In this document: positions 17,410 to 25,836 of the stretch, piece after piece
Numbering within the stretch: position 1 is the stretch's first letter
Layout: each line of letters starts with the position of its first letter
Origin: Helicobacter cappadocius
GTDB lineage: Bacteria; Campylobacterota; Campylobacteria; Campylobacterales; Helicobacteraceae
Assembly (NCBI RefSeq): GCF_030688855.1
Contig: NZ_JAUYZK010000014.1
Coordinates: forward strand, 1-40,641
DNA: 40,641 bases
Direction of reading: 5' to 3'
Notes under the pieces: generated by a model
What the model was told of the DNA's origin: nothing
The model's database searches: none
What the model saw: only the letters and a program-made list of their open reading frames with translations
Position numbers and translations under genes: made by a program

Positions 17410-19554
17410 ATGCTTAAAATAAAAAACAAAATCAATCTTATCGGAAATGTTTTAGATATAGGTTTGTGTGAAGAAGAATATTTATTTGCAGATCATTACT
17501 ATCGAATTTATAAATTTTCTTTAAAAGAATTTATTTTTTCCTTTAGTAAACAGGTTGCTAAAAATATTGAACCTCATCATCGATATTCAAAAGCAGTCAG
17601 TTGTTCTATGGATGGATATGTCTGTATGCCTAAAACCAAAAGCTCCATAGGCAGTATTTACAAAATTGACGAAAATGGTATTTCTGTAGCTTCTAGACTA
17701 AAATGGCATAGAGCTGATATAAGTGTGTCAGTATTTTCAAAAGATTGCAAATATTTAGCAACAGGTGGCGAAGATGGAAGAATGTTTATCTATGCACATC
17801 CCAGCCATAAGCTTAGCACATTTTTACCGCGAAGACCTGATTATATTTCTTGTATTATTTTTGACTCACAATCTAAGATTGTTTGCTATGCTTCTTATGA
17901 TTTGACACTAACAATTTATGATTTGCAAAAGGATTCTTTGATATGCACTATCGATACTCCGAGCGTTATTGAGGATATGATTTTTTTTCAAAAAGACACA
18001 AAGATATTCTATGTTTGTAAAAGTGGTGAAACAGGTATTTTTAACCTCAAAACCAATGAAGATAAACATCAAATGAGTCTTTCTTACTGGCCAACCAAGG
18101 TGATGTTGAATTTTGATGAAAGTTTTGCCTATATAGGTACTAGAGAAGATATTTTATATATTCAAAGTCTTAAAGAAACCTCTATAGTTTTTACCATAAA
18201 TCTTTCATCAAAAGGGGTTACCTGTATAAAAGGATTTGATGATTTTATTTTCATCTGTTTTGCAGATGGGAGTATTCATATTATCGATAGATTTTATAAA
18301 CTAGATGAATTTTTGAAGGTTTTAAATGAAGAAGGTTTTGAAGCTGCAAAAATTTTTGCCAATGAACATAATGTGTTGCTTAAAACCCTAGAAGTATATA
18401 CCAGAGTTAAAAACAACTCTTGGAAGGAAGTTCTTAAAAGTGTTACCAAGCTTCTAACAATAAACCAAATTGAAGAAATACTCAACATTACTGCTCCTTA
18501 TTTTGAAGATCCAGCCAAAGAAAAAGAAATTAAAAAATACATAGAAGAAAAATCTTTCATACAGAATTTTTTAGGTGCCTTTAGAGAGAATGATTATCCA
18601 AAAGCATACGAAATAGCAATAGATCATCCTTGTATCAAAAGTCTTAATGAATATCAAGTGATGGAGGATTATTTTGATGATATTTACAATCTAGCCCAAC
18701 AGCTTATTGCAAGAGACATTGCCTCTAGTAAAGAAAAAATTCAAGATTTTTTATTGCCATTTGAACACATACCAGAGAAGAAACCTCTAATTCTAACCCT
18801 TATTAACGAGTGTGATAAATATCTTTTAGGTGAAAAATATGCCAAAGCAAAAGATTTTACGAATTATTTTTTACTTATCACACAATGCCCTTTTCTTAAA
18901 AATACGCAAACTTATCAAAAAATGTATTTCACATGTGAGAAAATGACTCACCAAGCACAAGATCTCATTGCAGCAAAAAAATATCCTAAAGCTCAAGAAT
19001 ATTTAAATTTCTTGGCTACTATCGACCCTTTTAGAGAGTTTGCAAACAAATTTCAAAATTATTTGAATAACATTGAAAAATTTACAGAGTTTTATAAAAA
19101 GAAGGATTATTTGGGGTGTTATAAAATACTTGAAGTATGTCCTGAAATAGACTCTTCAGATGAATATCTAGCCCTCTATGAAGAAATAAATAAGGTTTTT
19201 GAAGAAACCAAAATAATAGCTCAAAAAGGCGAGACCGTCAAAGTTTATTCTGTTTTGCAGAAATTTTCTGCTCTTAAGTATTGGAAAAATAAAATTGACA
19301 TTACAATGAAAATAGCTTATCTTTATGAAATCAAAAAAGCCCTCAAACTTGAAAGAACAGATGTAGATTGGGAGGAAAGTTTGATTGAATACATCAAAAG
19401 ATATGGGAAAGATGATGAAATCTGCGAACTCTGCAAGACCGAAGAAAGGCTCAAAGCAATTCTCCAAGACCTTCAAGATATAGAAAATGCTCCTAAAAAA
19501 ATCTCTGGAAATATTAACCATATTCAAAGTATTATCATTTTGAATAAATCATAG
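17410..19554 (+). CDS. WD40-like beta-propeller / helical-repeat (solenoid) protein, function unknown
   Basis: A 714-residue cytoplasmic protein with no signal peptide or membrane helix. Residues 1 to about 295 form WD40-like beta-propeller repeats (for example ADISVSVFSKDCKYLATGGEDGRMFIYAH, visible as short cores SVFSKDCKYLATGGEDG and SLICTIDTP). From about residue 300 it becomes helical, with a degenerate unit of about 87 residues repeated four times. Repeat starts are near F310, Y396, Y477 and Y567, and the shared AQ-containing helix lies at 429, 516 and 604. Propeller-plus-alpha-solenoid is a scaffold layout best known from eukaryotic coat and transport proteins. hypA begins 11 bases after its stop, so it is co-transcribed with hydrogenase maturation, but no functional link can be shown. 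I do not recognise a characterised homologue. Confidence 0.7.
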   Translation: MLKIKNKINLIGNVLDIGLCEEEYLFADHYYRIYKFSLKEFIFSFSKQVAKNIEPHHRYSKAVSCSMDGYVCMPKTKSSIGSIYKIDENGISVASRLKWHRADISVSVFSKDCKYLATGGEDGRMFIYAHPSHKLSTFLPRRPDYISCIIFDSQSKIVCYASYDLTLTIYDLQKDSLICTIDTPSVIEDMIFFQKDTKIFYVCKSGETGIFNLKTNEDKHQMSLSYWPTKVMLNFDESFAYIGTREDILYIQSLKETSIVFTINLSSKGVTCIKGFDDFIFICFADGSIHIIDRFYKLDEFLKVLNEEGFEAAKIFANEHNVLLKTLEVYTRVKNNSWKEVLKSVTKLLTINQIEEILNITAPYFEDPAKEKEIKKYIEEKSFIQNFLGAFRENDYPKAYEIAIDHPCIKSLNEYQVMEDYFDDIYNLAQQLIARDIASSKEKIQDFLLPFEHIPEKKPLILTLINECDKYLLGEKYAKAKDFTNYFLLITQCPFLKNTQTYQKMYFTCEKMTHQAQDLIAAKKYPKAQEYLNFLATIDPFREFANKFQNYLNNIEKFTEFYKKKDYLGCYKILEVCPEIDSSDEYLALYEEINKVFEETKIIAQKGETVKVYSVLQKFSALKYWKNKIDITMKIAYLYEIKKALKLERTDVDWEESLIEYIKRYGKDDEICELCKTEERLKAILQDLQDIENAPKKISGNINHIQSIIILNKS

Positions 19555-19565
19555 AAAGGACATAA

Positions 19566-19925
19566 ATGCACGAATATTCTGTTGTATCTTCTCTTATCGA
19601 GCTTTGCGAAGAGCATGTTCAAAAAAATAATGCCATCAAAATTGAAAAAATAGTCGTTGGAATTGGTCAAAGAAGCGGAATGGATAAAAGTCTATTTTTA
19701 AGTGCTTTTGAAACTTTTAAGGAAGAATCTAAAGTCTGCAGAGACGCTATTTTGGATATCGTTGATGAAAAAGTTGAGCTTACTTGTAAAAAATGTGGTT
19801 ATATATTTATTCCCGATAAGATCGAGTATGGAATTTGCCCTCAATGCAAAAGTTCTAATCTAGAAATTACCAAAGGAAGGGATATGAATTTGTTATCTCT
19901 AGAAATGATAGGGGAAGATCAATGA
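19566..19925 (+). CDS. hypA: Hydrogenase nickel incorporation protein HypA
   Basis: HypA delivers nickel to [NiFe]-hydrogenase with HypB, and in Helicobacter also to urease where that enzyme exists. The 119-residue protein starts MHEYS, placing the Ni-binding His at position 2, and has the structural zinc site of two CxxC pairs, CKKCG and CPQCK. An AGAAAGGAC-type ribosome site precedes the ATG. The next gene overlaps its stop by four bases (ATGA). hypF and hypE are at 2054-5386, so the hyp set is split as in H. pylori. Confidence 0.96.
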   Translation: MHEYSVVSSLIELCEEHVQKNNAIKIEKIVVGIGQRSGMDKSLFLSAFETFKEESKVCRDAILDIVDEKVELTCKKCGYIFIPDKIEYGICPQCKSSNLEITKGRDMNLLSLEMIGEDQ

Positions 19926-20512
19926 AAGAAGATAGGCAAATTTTTCAAGAGTTTGTTCAAAAGAGTTCAGAGATAAAAGAAACCTGGGAGATTGCAAAAT
20001 TATTTGAAGAAGAACGTGAAAAATTCAAGCAAGAACTCCTAAACTATGAAAATGAAATCAAACAAGCAAAAAAATTCTTAAAAGATTTTAGAGCAGAATC
20101 TTCAAGAATAAAAGAAGAAATCAAAGAACTAGAAGAGTTAAAACTTAAAAGAATCCAAGAAATACAAGCCCTTAGAGAAGAGGTTTTTAAACAAAAAATA
20201 AAAAAGAAAATTTCCAAACTAAAGGTTGAAAAAGATGAGATACAGCATGAAAAAAAAGATGAGATATTACCTAAACCTGTAGAAATGATTGATATTTATC
20301 TAAAAGATGGCAGTGTAGCAAAAGCAAGACCTACAAAAAAAGTTTATACGGATACTTTGTATAAAAAATACAGAGTGGTTCTCAAGGAAAACAAATCTCT
20401 CAAAGATCGGATATTGGAGTTTGAACTCGAAAATTCCAAATTAAAAATAGAACTAAGAGATTTTTATACCGAAGATATGTTAAAAACCAATAATAAATCA
20501 AAAGAGGATTAA
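19922..20512 (+). CDS. Coiled-coil protein of unknown function
   Basis: A 196-residue, highly charged protein. Residues about 20-115 and 150-190 are heptad-like Lys/Glu/Leu-rich coiled coils (EEEREKFKQELLNYENE, KEEIKELEELKLKRI). They are separated by a short predicted beta segment, EMIDIYLKDGSVAKARPTKK. There is no signal peptide or enzymatic motif. It overlaps hypA by four bases and is followed by lpxB after seven bases. From memory H. pylori has an uncharacterised gene in the same slot (HP0868), so position is conserved even though function is unknown. Confidence 0.72.
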   Translation: MKEDRQIFQEFVQKSSEIKETWEIAKLFEEEREKFKQELLNYENEIKQAKKFLKDFRAESSRIKEEIKELEELKLKRIQEIQALREEVFKQKIKKKISKLKVEKDEIQHEKKDEILPKPVEMIDIYLKDGSVAKARPTKKVYTDTLYKKYRVVLKENKSLKDRILEFELENSKLKIELRDFYTEDMLKTNNKSKED

Positions 20513-20519
20513 GATTAAA

Positions 20520-21587
20520 ATGAAAAAAATACTAATCAGTGCTCTTGAGCCTAGTTCAAATATTCATCTAAGAGAACTTAAGAAATATTTAAAGGATATT
20601 GAATTTATAGGTATTTTTGATGAAGATTTAGGTTCCCCCCTATATAGCCCAAAAAAATTCTCTACTATGGCATTTTTGGATGTACTTAAAAAAATAAAAT
20701 TTTTCTATAAAGCAAATAAGAAAATGATAGAATTATCCAAGGATGCTGATTTGGTGCTTTTATTGGATTCTTCTTCTTTTAATATTCCACTGGCAAAAGG
20801 TATTAAAAAAATAAATCAGAATAAACCTATTATCTATTACATATTGCCACAAGTTTGGGCATGGAAGGCATGGAGGGCAAAAAAAATTGAGAAATATTGC
20901 GACAGACTTGGTGCAATACTTCCCTTTGAAACAACTTTTTATGAAAAAAAAGCACAATATGTAGGACATCCACTACTAGATGAAATACCACATTATAAGA
21001 AAAAACAAAGTGATGGAAGTATTGTTTTTATGCCCGGAAGCAGACAAGGGGAGATAAAACGGATATTTCCTATTTTCCTAGAAGTTGCAAAAAAAATAAA
21101 GAATAAAAAAAAGATTCTAATTATCCCTCACTCCTTTAAGAATTCTGATCTTTATTCAATTTATGGAAAAGATGTTGACGAATTTGATATTTCCTTTGAC
21201 ACACATAAAAGTCTTTATGAGGCTGAATTTGCTTTTATTTGTAGTGGGACAGCAACACTTGAAGCAACATTGATTGGAACTCCTTTTGTGTTGGGTTACA
21301 AAATGAAAAAAATTGATTTTTTTATAACAAGAATATTTGTAAAGCTTTCTTGTATTGGTCTAGCAAATATATTTTACAATGCACTAAATAATGAATATCC
21401 TGGCAAGGGAAAAACAAGGCTACATCAAGAATTAGTTCAAGAAGATCTCAATTGTGAAAATCTAATAAACGCCTATGAATCCATAAATAGAGAAAAATTT
21501 TTGATAGAATCTGAAAAAATTAGAGAGTATCTAAGACATGGAAGTGCAGAAAATATTGCGAATTGGATAAAATTAACATTGAATTAA
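20520..21587 (+). CDS. lpxB: Lipid-A-disaccharide synthase
   Basis: LpxB joins UDP-2,3-diacylglucosamine to lipid X to form the lipid A disaccharide at the inner face of the inner membrane. The 355-residue GT19 protein has the family features ALEPSSNIHLRELKK at the N-terminus, YYILPQVWAWKAWRAKKI, the hinge text FETTFYEKKAQYVGHPLLD, MPGSRQGEIKRIFP for nucleotide binding, and CSGTATLEATLIGTPFVLGYK. It lies in the hypA-to-gmhA gene run with other LPS genes. Confidence 0.95.
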   Translation: MKKILISALEPSSNIHLRELKKYLKDIEFIGIFDEDLGSPLYSPKKFSTMAFLDVLKKIKFFYKANKKMIELSKDADLVLLLDSSSFNIPLAKGIKKINQNKPIIYYILPQVWAWKAWRAKKIEKYCDRLGAILPFETTFYEKKAQYVGHPLLDEIPHYKKKQSDGSIVFMPGSRQGEIKRIFPIFLEVAKKIKNKKKILIIPHSFKNSDLYSIYGKDVDEFDISFDTHKSLYEAEFAFICSGTATLEATLIGTPFVLGYKMKKIDFFITRIFVKLSCIGLANIFYNALNNEYPGKGKTRLHQELVQEDLNCENLINAYESINREKFLIESEKIREYLRHGSAENIANWIKLTLN

Positions 21588-21636
21588 CCTCAAATTTTAT
21601 ATGATTACATTTTTTAAGTTATAGGAGATTGTAGAA

Positions 21637-22128
21637 ATGAATAAAGAACCTATGAGTCAATATGGGTACGAAAAGCTCTGTGCAGAACTAAAAAACCTCA
21701 AAGAGGTGGAGCGTCCAAATATTGTCAAAGAAATAGATATTGCTAGAGGGCATGGCGATCTCAAAGAAAATGCTGAATATCACGCCGCAAAAGAAAAGCA
21801 GGTTTTTATAGAAGCTAGAATTAATGATTTGAGTGAAATTCTAAATAACTCTCAAGTTATTGATCCTTCAAAACTTCCACACGATAAGGTGAGTTTTGGT
21901 AGTACTGTAAAAATTTTAAATTTAGATAACGATAAAGAGTTTATTTATAGTATTGTTGGAAGCGTAGAGAGCGATCCTTCTAGTGGTCTTATTTCTTTTG
22001 GCTCTCCTATTGCAAAAAGTTTGATCGGAAAAGCACCTGGCGATGAAGTAAATATAAAACTTCCTAATGGAGAAAATAGTTTTGAAATTTTGGAAGTTTT
22101 TTATCAAGATATAAAGTTTGAAAAATGA
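21637..22128 (+). CDS. greA: Transcription elongation factor GreA
   Basis: GreA binds the RNA polymerase secondary channel and stimulates cleavage of backtracked transcripts. The 163-residue protein has the N-terminal coiled coil with the functional acidic tip (GDLKENAEYHAAKEKQ) and the C-terminal FKBP-like domain ending SPIAKSLIGKAPGDEVNIKLPNG. A GGAG ribosome site precedes the ATG. The stop overlaps the dut start by four bases. Confidence 0.96.
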   Translation: MNKEPMSQYGYEKLCAELKNLKEVERPNIVKEIDIARGHGDLKENAEYHAAKEKQVFIEARINDLSEILNNSQVIDPSKLPHDKVSFGSTVKILNLDNDKEFIYSIVGSVESDPSSGLISFGSPIAKSLIGKAPGDEVNIKLPNGENSFEILEVFYQDIKFEK

Positions 22129-22556
22129 ATATAAAAATCAAAAAACTGCATCCAGATGCACTTGTGCCAAAATATCAAACATTGCAAGCAGCAGGTTTTG
22201 ATATTCACTCCATTGAGGATACTATAGTTGCAGCACAAGAGAGTAAGCTTATCAAAACCGGATTGAGCATGTCTATACAAAATGGATATGAATTACAAAT
22301 CAGACCTAGAAGTGGTCTCGCACTCAAACATTCTATCAGTGTATTAAATTCTCCAGGCACTATTGATAGCGATTATCGCGGGGAAATTATGGTAATTTTA
22401 ATCAACCACTCTACACAAGAGTTTGCAATCAAAAAAGGTGATAGAATTGCACAAGGAGTAGTTAGCAAGGTTTATCAAGCTGATTTTATAGAAGTTGAAG
22501 AACTTGATGATACTCTTAGAGGCTCAGGTGGTTTTGGTAGCAGTGGAATCAAATAA
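22125..22556 (+). CDS. dut: dUTP diphosphatase
   Basis: The trimeric dUTPase hydrolyses dUTP to dUMP, preventing uracil incorporation and supplying thymidylate synthesis. In 143 residues the conserved motifs are visible in order: AAGFDIHS, QIRPRSGLALKH, SPGTIDSDYRGEI, KKGDRIAQGVV, and the C-terminal GSGGFGSSG that closes over the active site. Overlap with greA (ATGA) indicates coupled translation. Confidence 0.97.
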   Translation: MNIKIKKLHPDALVPKYQTLQAAGFDIHSIEDTIVAAQESKLIKTGLSMSIQNGYELQIRPRSGLALKHSISVLNSPGTIDSDYRGEIMVILINHSTQEFAIKKGDRIAQGVVSKVYQADFIEVEELDDTLRGSGGFGSSGIK

Positions 22557-22571
22557 AGAGGAGTAAAAAAA

Positions 22572-23258
22572 GTGAGCATTAAAGATAATATCAAACAAAT
22601 ACAAGAAGAATTTAAGGGCGATGAAAAAATTTTAGAAAGTGCTTTCAAACTAGAGAGGTTTTACAATAAGTATAAATATATTTTATTTGCAATTATCATA
22701 GCGTTGTTGGTATGGTTTTTGTATTACCAATTTTCAATCTATCAAGAAAACAAAAAAGCTCAAAATATAACTCAAATCTATAATCAGTTATTAAAAGATC
22801 CAAACAATCAAGCATTGCTTGATAACTTAAAATCCAAATCAAAAGACCTATATGATCTCTATAGGTATACACAAGCTATGAAAAATGCAGATGTAAAAGA
22901 GCTTAAAGAAATCATAGATTCTAGGGGTTCTATGGATAAAAAAAATCCTGATATAATCAAAATCTTAGCAGAGTATCAATACGCTTCTTATTTAAAAAAT
23001 CCTCAAGCACTACAAGCTATGACAGATACTGGAATGAAAGACTTTTCGATACTTCAAGAGGCTTATTTACTACAACAAAATGGAAAAATACAAGAAGCTC
23101 AAAACTTGCTAAATCAAATAAGTGCTTCTTCAAGCACATTCCAGATAGCAAATCTATTGAAACATTATGGCGTCAAAGATTTTAGTTCAATTGAAAAAAT
23201 AAAAAATAATTTAAATAAAGAATCCACTAACAACGAGGATAAAAGTGATAAAAAATAG
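22572..23258 (+). CDS. YfgM-like inner-membrane protein with periplasmic TPR-type domain
   Basis: A 228-residue protein with a GTG start behind AGAGGAG. A short cytoplasmic N-terminus precedes one membrane anchor at about 36-55 (YILFAIIIALLVWFLYYQF). The rest is a helical, probably TPR-like, periplasmic domain (AEYQYASYLKNPQALQAM, LQEAYLLQQNGKIQEAQNLLNQI). This size and topology match YfgM, which in E. coli lies directly upstream of bamB and works with the SecYEG/PpiD chaperone system. Here too the next gene encodes a propeller-like lipoprotein and overlaps it by 14 bases. The assignment is by architecture and neighbour only. Confidence 0.65.
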   Translation: MSIKDNIKQIQEEFKGDEKILESAFKLERFYNKYKYILFAIIIALLVWFLYYQFSIYQENKKAQNITQIYNQLLKDPNNQALLDNLKSKSKDLYDLYRYTQAMKNADVKELKEIIDSRGSMDKKNPDIIKILAEYQYASYLKNPQALQAMTDTGMKDFSILQEAYLLQQNGKIQEAQNLLNQISASSSTFQIANLLKHYGVKDFSSIEKIKNNLNKESTNNEDKSDKK

Positions 23259-24267
23259 TTTTGTTTATCTTATATTTGCGATTTTATTTGTTTTTGTGGG
23301 ATGCAGTTCAAAAAAGTTTTTTGAACCTACAAAAATAGATAGTTTTATGAAATTTAAAGACAAACTAACCGATCATATACAAACCTCTAATCGTTTCGGG
23401 GCTGTATTGAAAAATGGTTCAGTTATAACCCAAAATGGGGTTAGTTATATCAAGCTAGATAAAAATTCTTTGTTTTTAAATGACTCTGATGATTATTATA
23501 TCATTACTCAAAAATGCGATCAAATAGAGCTCATCAACAAAAAAACTCAAGAGTCCATTTTTATCCCTGTAGATACTTGTGCTTTGAGTGCTTCAATAAA
23601 AGCGGATAAACTCGCAGTTATTTTAGCTGATAACTCTACTAACATTTATGATATCAAAACAAAAGAAATTCTCTTTTCCCAAAAAGGTACCCCTAGTATA
23701 GCCATCAACTCCCTCTTAAGTGCCCCAATTTTCTTGGATACATTGGTTGTTTTTCCAACCTTAGATGGAAGACTTTTGGTGGTGGATGAAAAATCTTATA
23801 GTATTGTTAGAAATATTATTATTAATAGTGAAAAATTTTTCAATAATGTGATTTATCTAATGGTAGATGGAGAAAATATGTTTGCCGCTACTCCAAAACG
23901 TATCATGTCTATTATTTCTGGACGAGAGTTTAGCTATGATGCAGATATTAGGGATATATTATATGATAAGAATTACCTTTATGTTTTGACTCTTGAAGGT
24001 CAAATTATTCAGCTTGATAAAACCTTAAGAGAAACAAATAAAGTCAAGCTACCCTTTGCGACTTTGAATGCCATAGTTGTGATAGGTAATAAATTATATA
24101 CTATCGAAAAAACAGGCTATCTTATTGAACTAAATATTGATAATTTTACCTATAAGGTGATTGAGGTCAAAGGCATGTTTGGGAAAAAGAAACTTGATAA
24201 AATAAATTTTTATGACAAAAATAGAATTTACTACGACCAATATTATATTGATTTTACTAAAGAGTAA
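23245..24267 (+). CDS. Outer-membrane lipoprotein, BamB/PQQ-propeller-like
   Basis: A 340-residue lipoprotein: the signal peptide ends in the lipobox FVGC with the acylated cysteine at C20. The body is rich in short beta strands with repeated blades such as TLVVFPTLDGRLLVVDEKS, YLYVLTLEGQIIQLDKT and GNKLYTIEKTGYLIELN. These look like the quinoprotein-type propeller blades of BamB, the accessory lipoprotein of the beta-barrel assembly machine. The GTG start lies inside the preceding gene, six bases after a GAGG. Homologues in this group have sometimes been mislabelled. BamB-like identity is inferred; lipoprotein status is well supported. Confidence 0.65.
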   Translation: MIKNSFVYLIFAILFVFVGCSSKKFFEPTKIDSFMKFKDKLTDHIQTSNRFGAVLKNGSVITQNGVSYIKLDKNSLFLNDSDDYYIITQKCDQIELINKKTQESIFIPVDTCALSASIKADKLAVILADNSTNIYDIKTKEILFSQKGTPSIAINSLLSAPIFLDTLVVFPTLDGRLLVVDEKSYSIVRNIIINSEKFFNNVIYLMVDGENMFAATPKRIMSIISGREFSYDADIRDILYDKNYLYVLTLEGQIIQLDKTLRETNKVKLPFATLNAIVVIGNKLYTIEKTGYLIELNIDNFTYKVIEVKGMFGKKKLDKINFYDKNRIYYDQYYIDFTKE

Positions 24268-24270
24268 TAA

Positions 24271-24912
24271 ATGATACTTTGCGATATAGGAAATACTTAT
24301 ATTCATTTTTGTGATACATATAAAATTTGGAAAAATCTTCCTGATGAAATAAACAAAAAAGAACTTTCTTCAGATGTTTATTATATTAGCGTGAATTCTA
24401 TCAACGAGAAAAAACTTCTCAAGGCTCATAAAAACTCTTATAACATTGCTAGTATTGTCAATCTTGATACTCCTTATGTAGGACTGGGGATAGATAGAAA
24501 AGCTGCTTGTTTGGGTGTAGAAAATGGAGTGATTATAGATGCTGGAAGTGCAATTACAGTGGATGTAATGGATGCTGGAAATCATTTAGGTGGAATTATA
24601 TTGCCAGGATTGGCGGCTTATACACAGGCTTATAGAAGCATTTCTCCTGCATTGGAAAAACGTATCAATTTTGGAATGGACTTTGATGAACTCCCTTTGA
24701 ATACTCAATCAGCTATCAGTTATGGTGCTATAAAAAGCGTAGTTTTGACTATAAAAGAAATCGTCGGCGATAAAAAAGCTTATTTTACAGGTGGTGATGG
24801 GAAATTTCTAGCAAAGTTTTTTGAAAAAGCTATTTATAGCGAAATGTTAGTCTTCAATGGTATGCAAATCTCTATAGACAAAGCCTTGAAAAAGCACAAG
24901 GAGCAAAAATGA
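24271..24912 (+). CDS. coaX: Type III pantothenate kinase
   Basis: CoaX phosphorylates pantothenate, the first step of coenzyme A synthesis; the type III enzyme is not feedback-inhibited by CoA and needs a monovalent cation. In 213 residues it has the phosphate-1 motif CDIGNTYIHF, GLGIDRKAACLGV (substrate pocket) and VIIDAGSAITVDV with the catalytic Asp region, followed by GGIILPGLAAYTQAYRSIS. It is slightly shorter than many homologues, like the H. pylori form. It overlaps hisG by four bases. Confidence 0.93.
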   Translation: MILCDIGNTYIHFCDTYKIWKNLPDEINKKELSSDVYYISVNSINEKKLLKAHKNSYNIASIVNLDTPYVGLGIDRKAACLGVENGVIIDAGSAITVDVMDAGNHLGGIILPGLAAYTQAYRSISPALEKRINFGMDFDELPLNTQSAISYGAIKSVVLTIKEIVGDKKAYFTGGDGKFLAKFFEKAIYSEMLVFNGMQISIDKALKKHKEQK

Positions 24913-25529
24913 TAACTATTGCACTGCCAAAAGGTCGAGTTGCCGAGAAAACCTTAGAATTATTTCAAAAAATCTTGAAGCAAGAGTTTGTCTTTGAAGA
25001 TCGAAAACTTATTTTAGAATGTTCGGATTTTAGATTCTTGCTTGTACGTAGTCAAGATGTTCCTACCTATGTGCATTATCAGGCTGCCGATATTGGTGTG
25101 GTAGGGCTAGATGTATTGGAAGAAAGTGAGCTTGATTTATTACGTTTACTTGATTTAGGTATCGGAAAATGCAAGGTTGTTGTGGGATCTGAAATAGGAA
25201 AAAATATTGATTATCGAAAATCTAGAATAAAAATCGCCACTAAAATGCCCAATATCACCATTAAATATTTCTCCAAAAAAGCTATCCCTGTAGATGTTAT
25301 CAAACTCTATGGATCAATCGAACTAGCACCATTGGTGCAGCTCTCTGATGGAATTGTAGATATTGTTGAGACAGGGGCAACGATGAAACAAAACAACCTA
25401 AAGGTCGATGAAGTAATCATGGAATCAAGTGTCTATCTTATTGCCAACAAAAATAGCTTCTATGCTAAAAAACAAGCTATCTTTGATTTGCAAGCACAAT
25501 TACACTCATCAATAAAGGCAGTAAAATGA
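24909..25529 (+). CDS. hisG: ATP phosphoribosyltransferase, short form
   Basis: HisG condenses ATP with PRPP, the first committed step of histidine synthesis. The 206-residue length and the lack of a C-terminal ACT-like domain define the short form, which works with the regulatory partner HisZ; no hisZ is in this window. Motifs are ITIALPKGRVAEKTLELF, DVPTYVHYQAADIGVVGLDVLEE, the PRPP loop ELAPLVQLSDGIVDIVETGATMK, and the late VYLIANKNSF. It overlaps coaX upstream and the next gene downstream by four bases each. No other his gene is nearby. H. pylori lacks this pathway as I recall, so hisG here is an informative difference. Confidence 0.93.
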   Translation: MITIALPKGRVAEKTLELFQKILKQEFVFEDRKLILECSDFRFLLVRSQDVPTYVHYQAADIGVVGLDVLEESELDLLRLLDLGIGKCKVVVGSEIGKNIDYRKSRIKIATKMPNITIKYFSKKAIPVDVIKLYGSIELAPLVQLSDGIVDIVETGATMKQNNLKVDEVIMESSVYLIANKNSFYAKKQAIFDLQAQLHSSIKAVK

Positions 25530-25834
25530 AAAAAATATTTTTTCTGTTTTTGTTCTTTTTGTCTCCACTTTTTTCCCAATGGCAAATGTTTAGTGATAAA
25601 ACAGATACCTATCTTTATAACACTATTACAGGTGAAGTATATATTCGCTATAAGAAAAATGGTAAAAATTACGAAGATGTATTTGTTAAAATGCCTAAAG
25701 GAGTGATTCCTCAAGGAAGTGAATTTGCCCCAGAAATTTCTGTAGAAACACCCAGCTCCTCTCAAAAAAAAGATTCCAAAATGGAAGCCATTAAAAAAGC
25801 TCAAGACATTATGAATCAATCTATTGGAGAATGA
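25526..25834 (+). CDS. Small secreted/periplasmic protein, function unknown
   Basis: A 102-residue protein with a clear signal peptide (MKKIFFLFLFFLSPLFSQ) and a mature part of about 84 residues. An initial segment, WQMFSDKTDTYLYNTITGEVYIRYKK, looks like a short beta hairpin (core YLYNTITGEVYIRY), followed by a Ser/Lys-rich linker and a C-terminal helix. It has no cysteines. It overlaps hisG (ATGA) and is coupled to the TauE/SafE-like membrane protein gene, so the two may act together. I do not recognise it. Confidence 0.7.
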   Translation: MKKIFFLFLFFLSPLFSQWQMFSDKTDTYLYNTITGEVYIRYKKNGKNYEDVFVKMPKGVIPQGSEFAPEISVETPSSSQKKDSKMEAIKKAQDIMNQSIGE

Positions 25835-25836
25835 TG

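Noticed and set aside
20635-20640. Run of six C in lpxB
   Set aside because: It is too short for efficient slippage, and the frame is intact and family-like on both sides.
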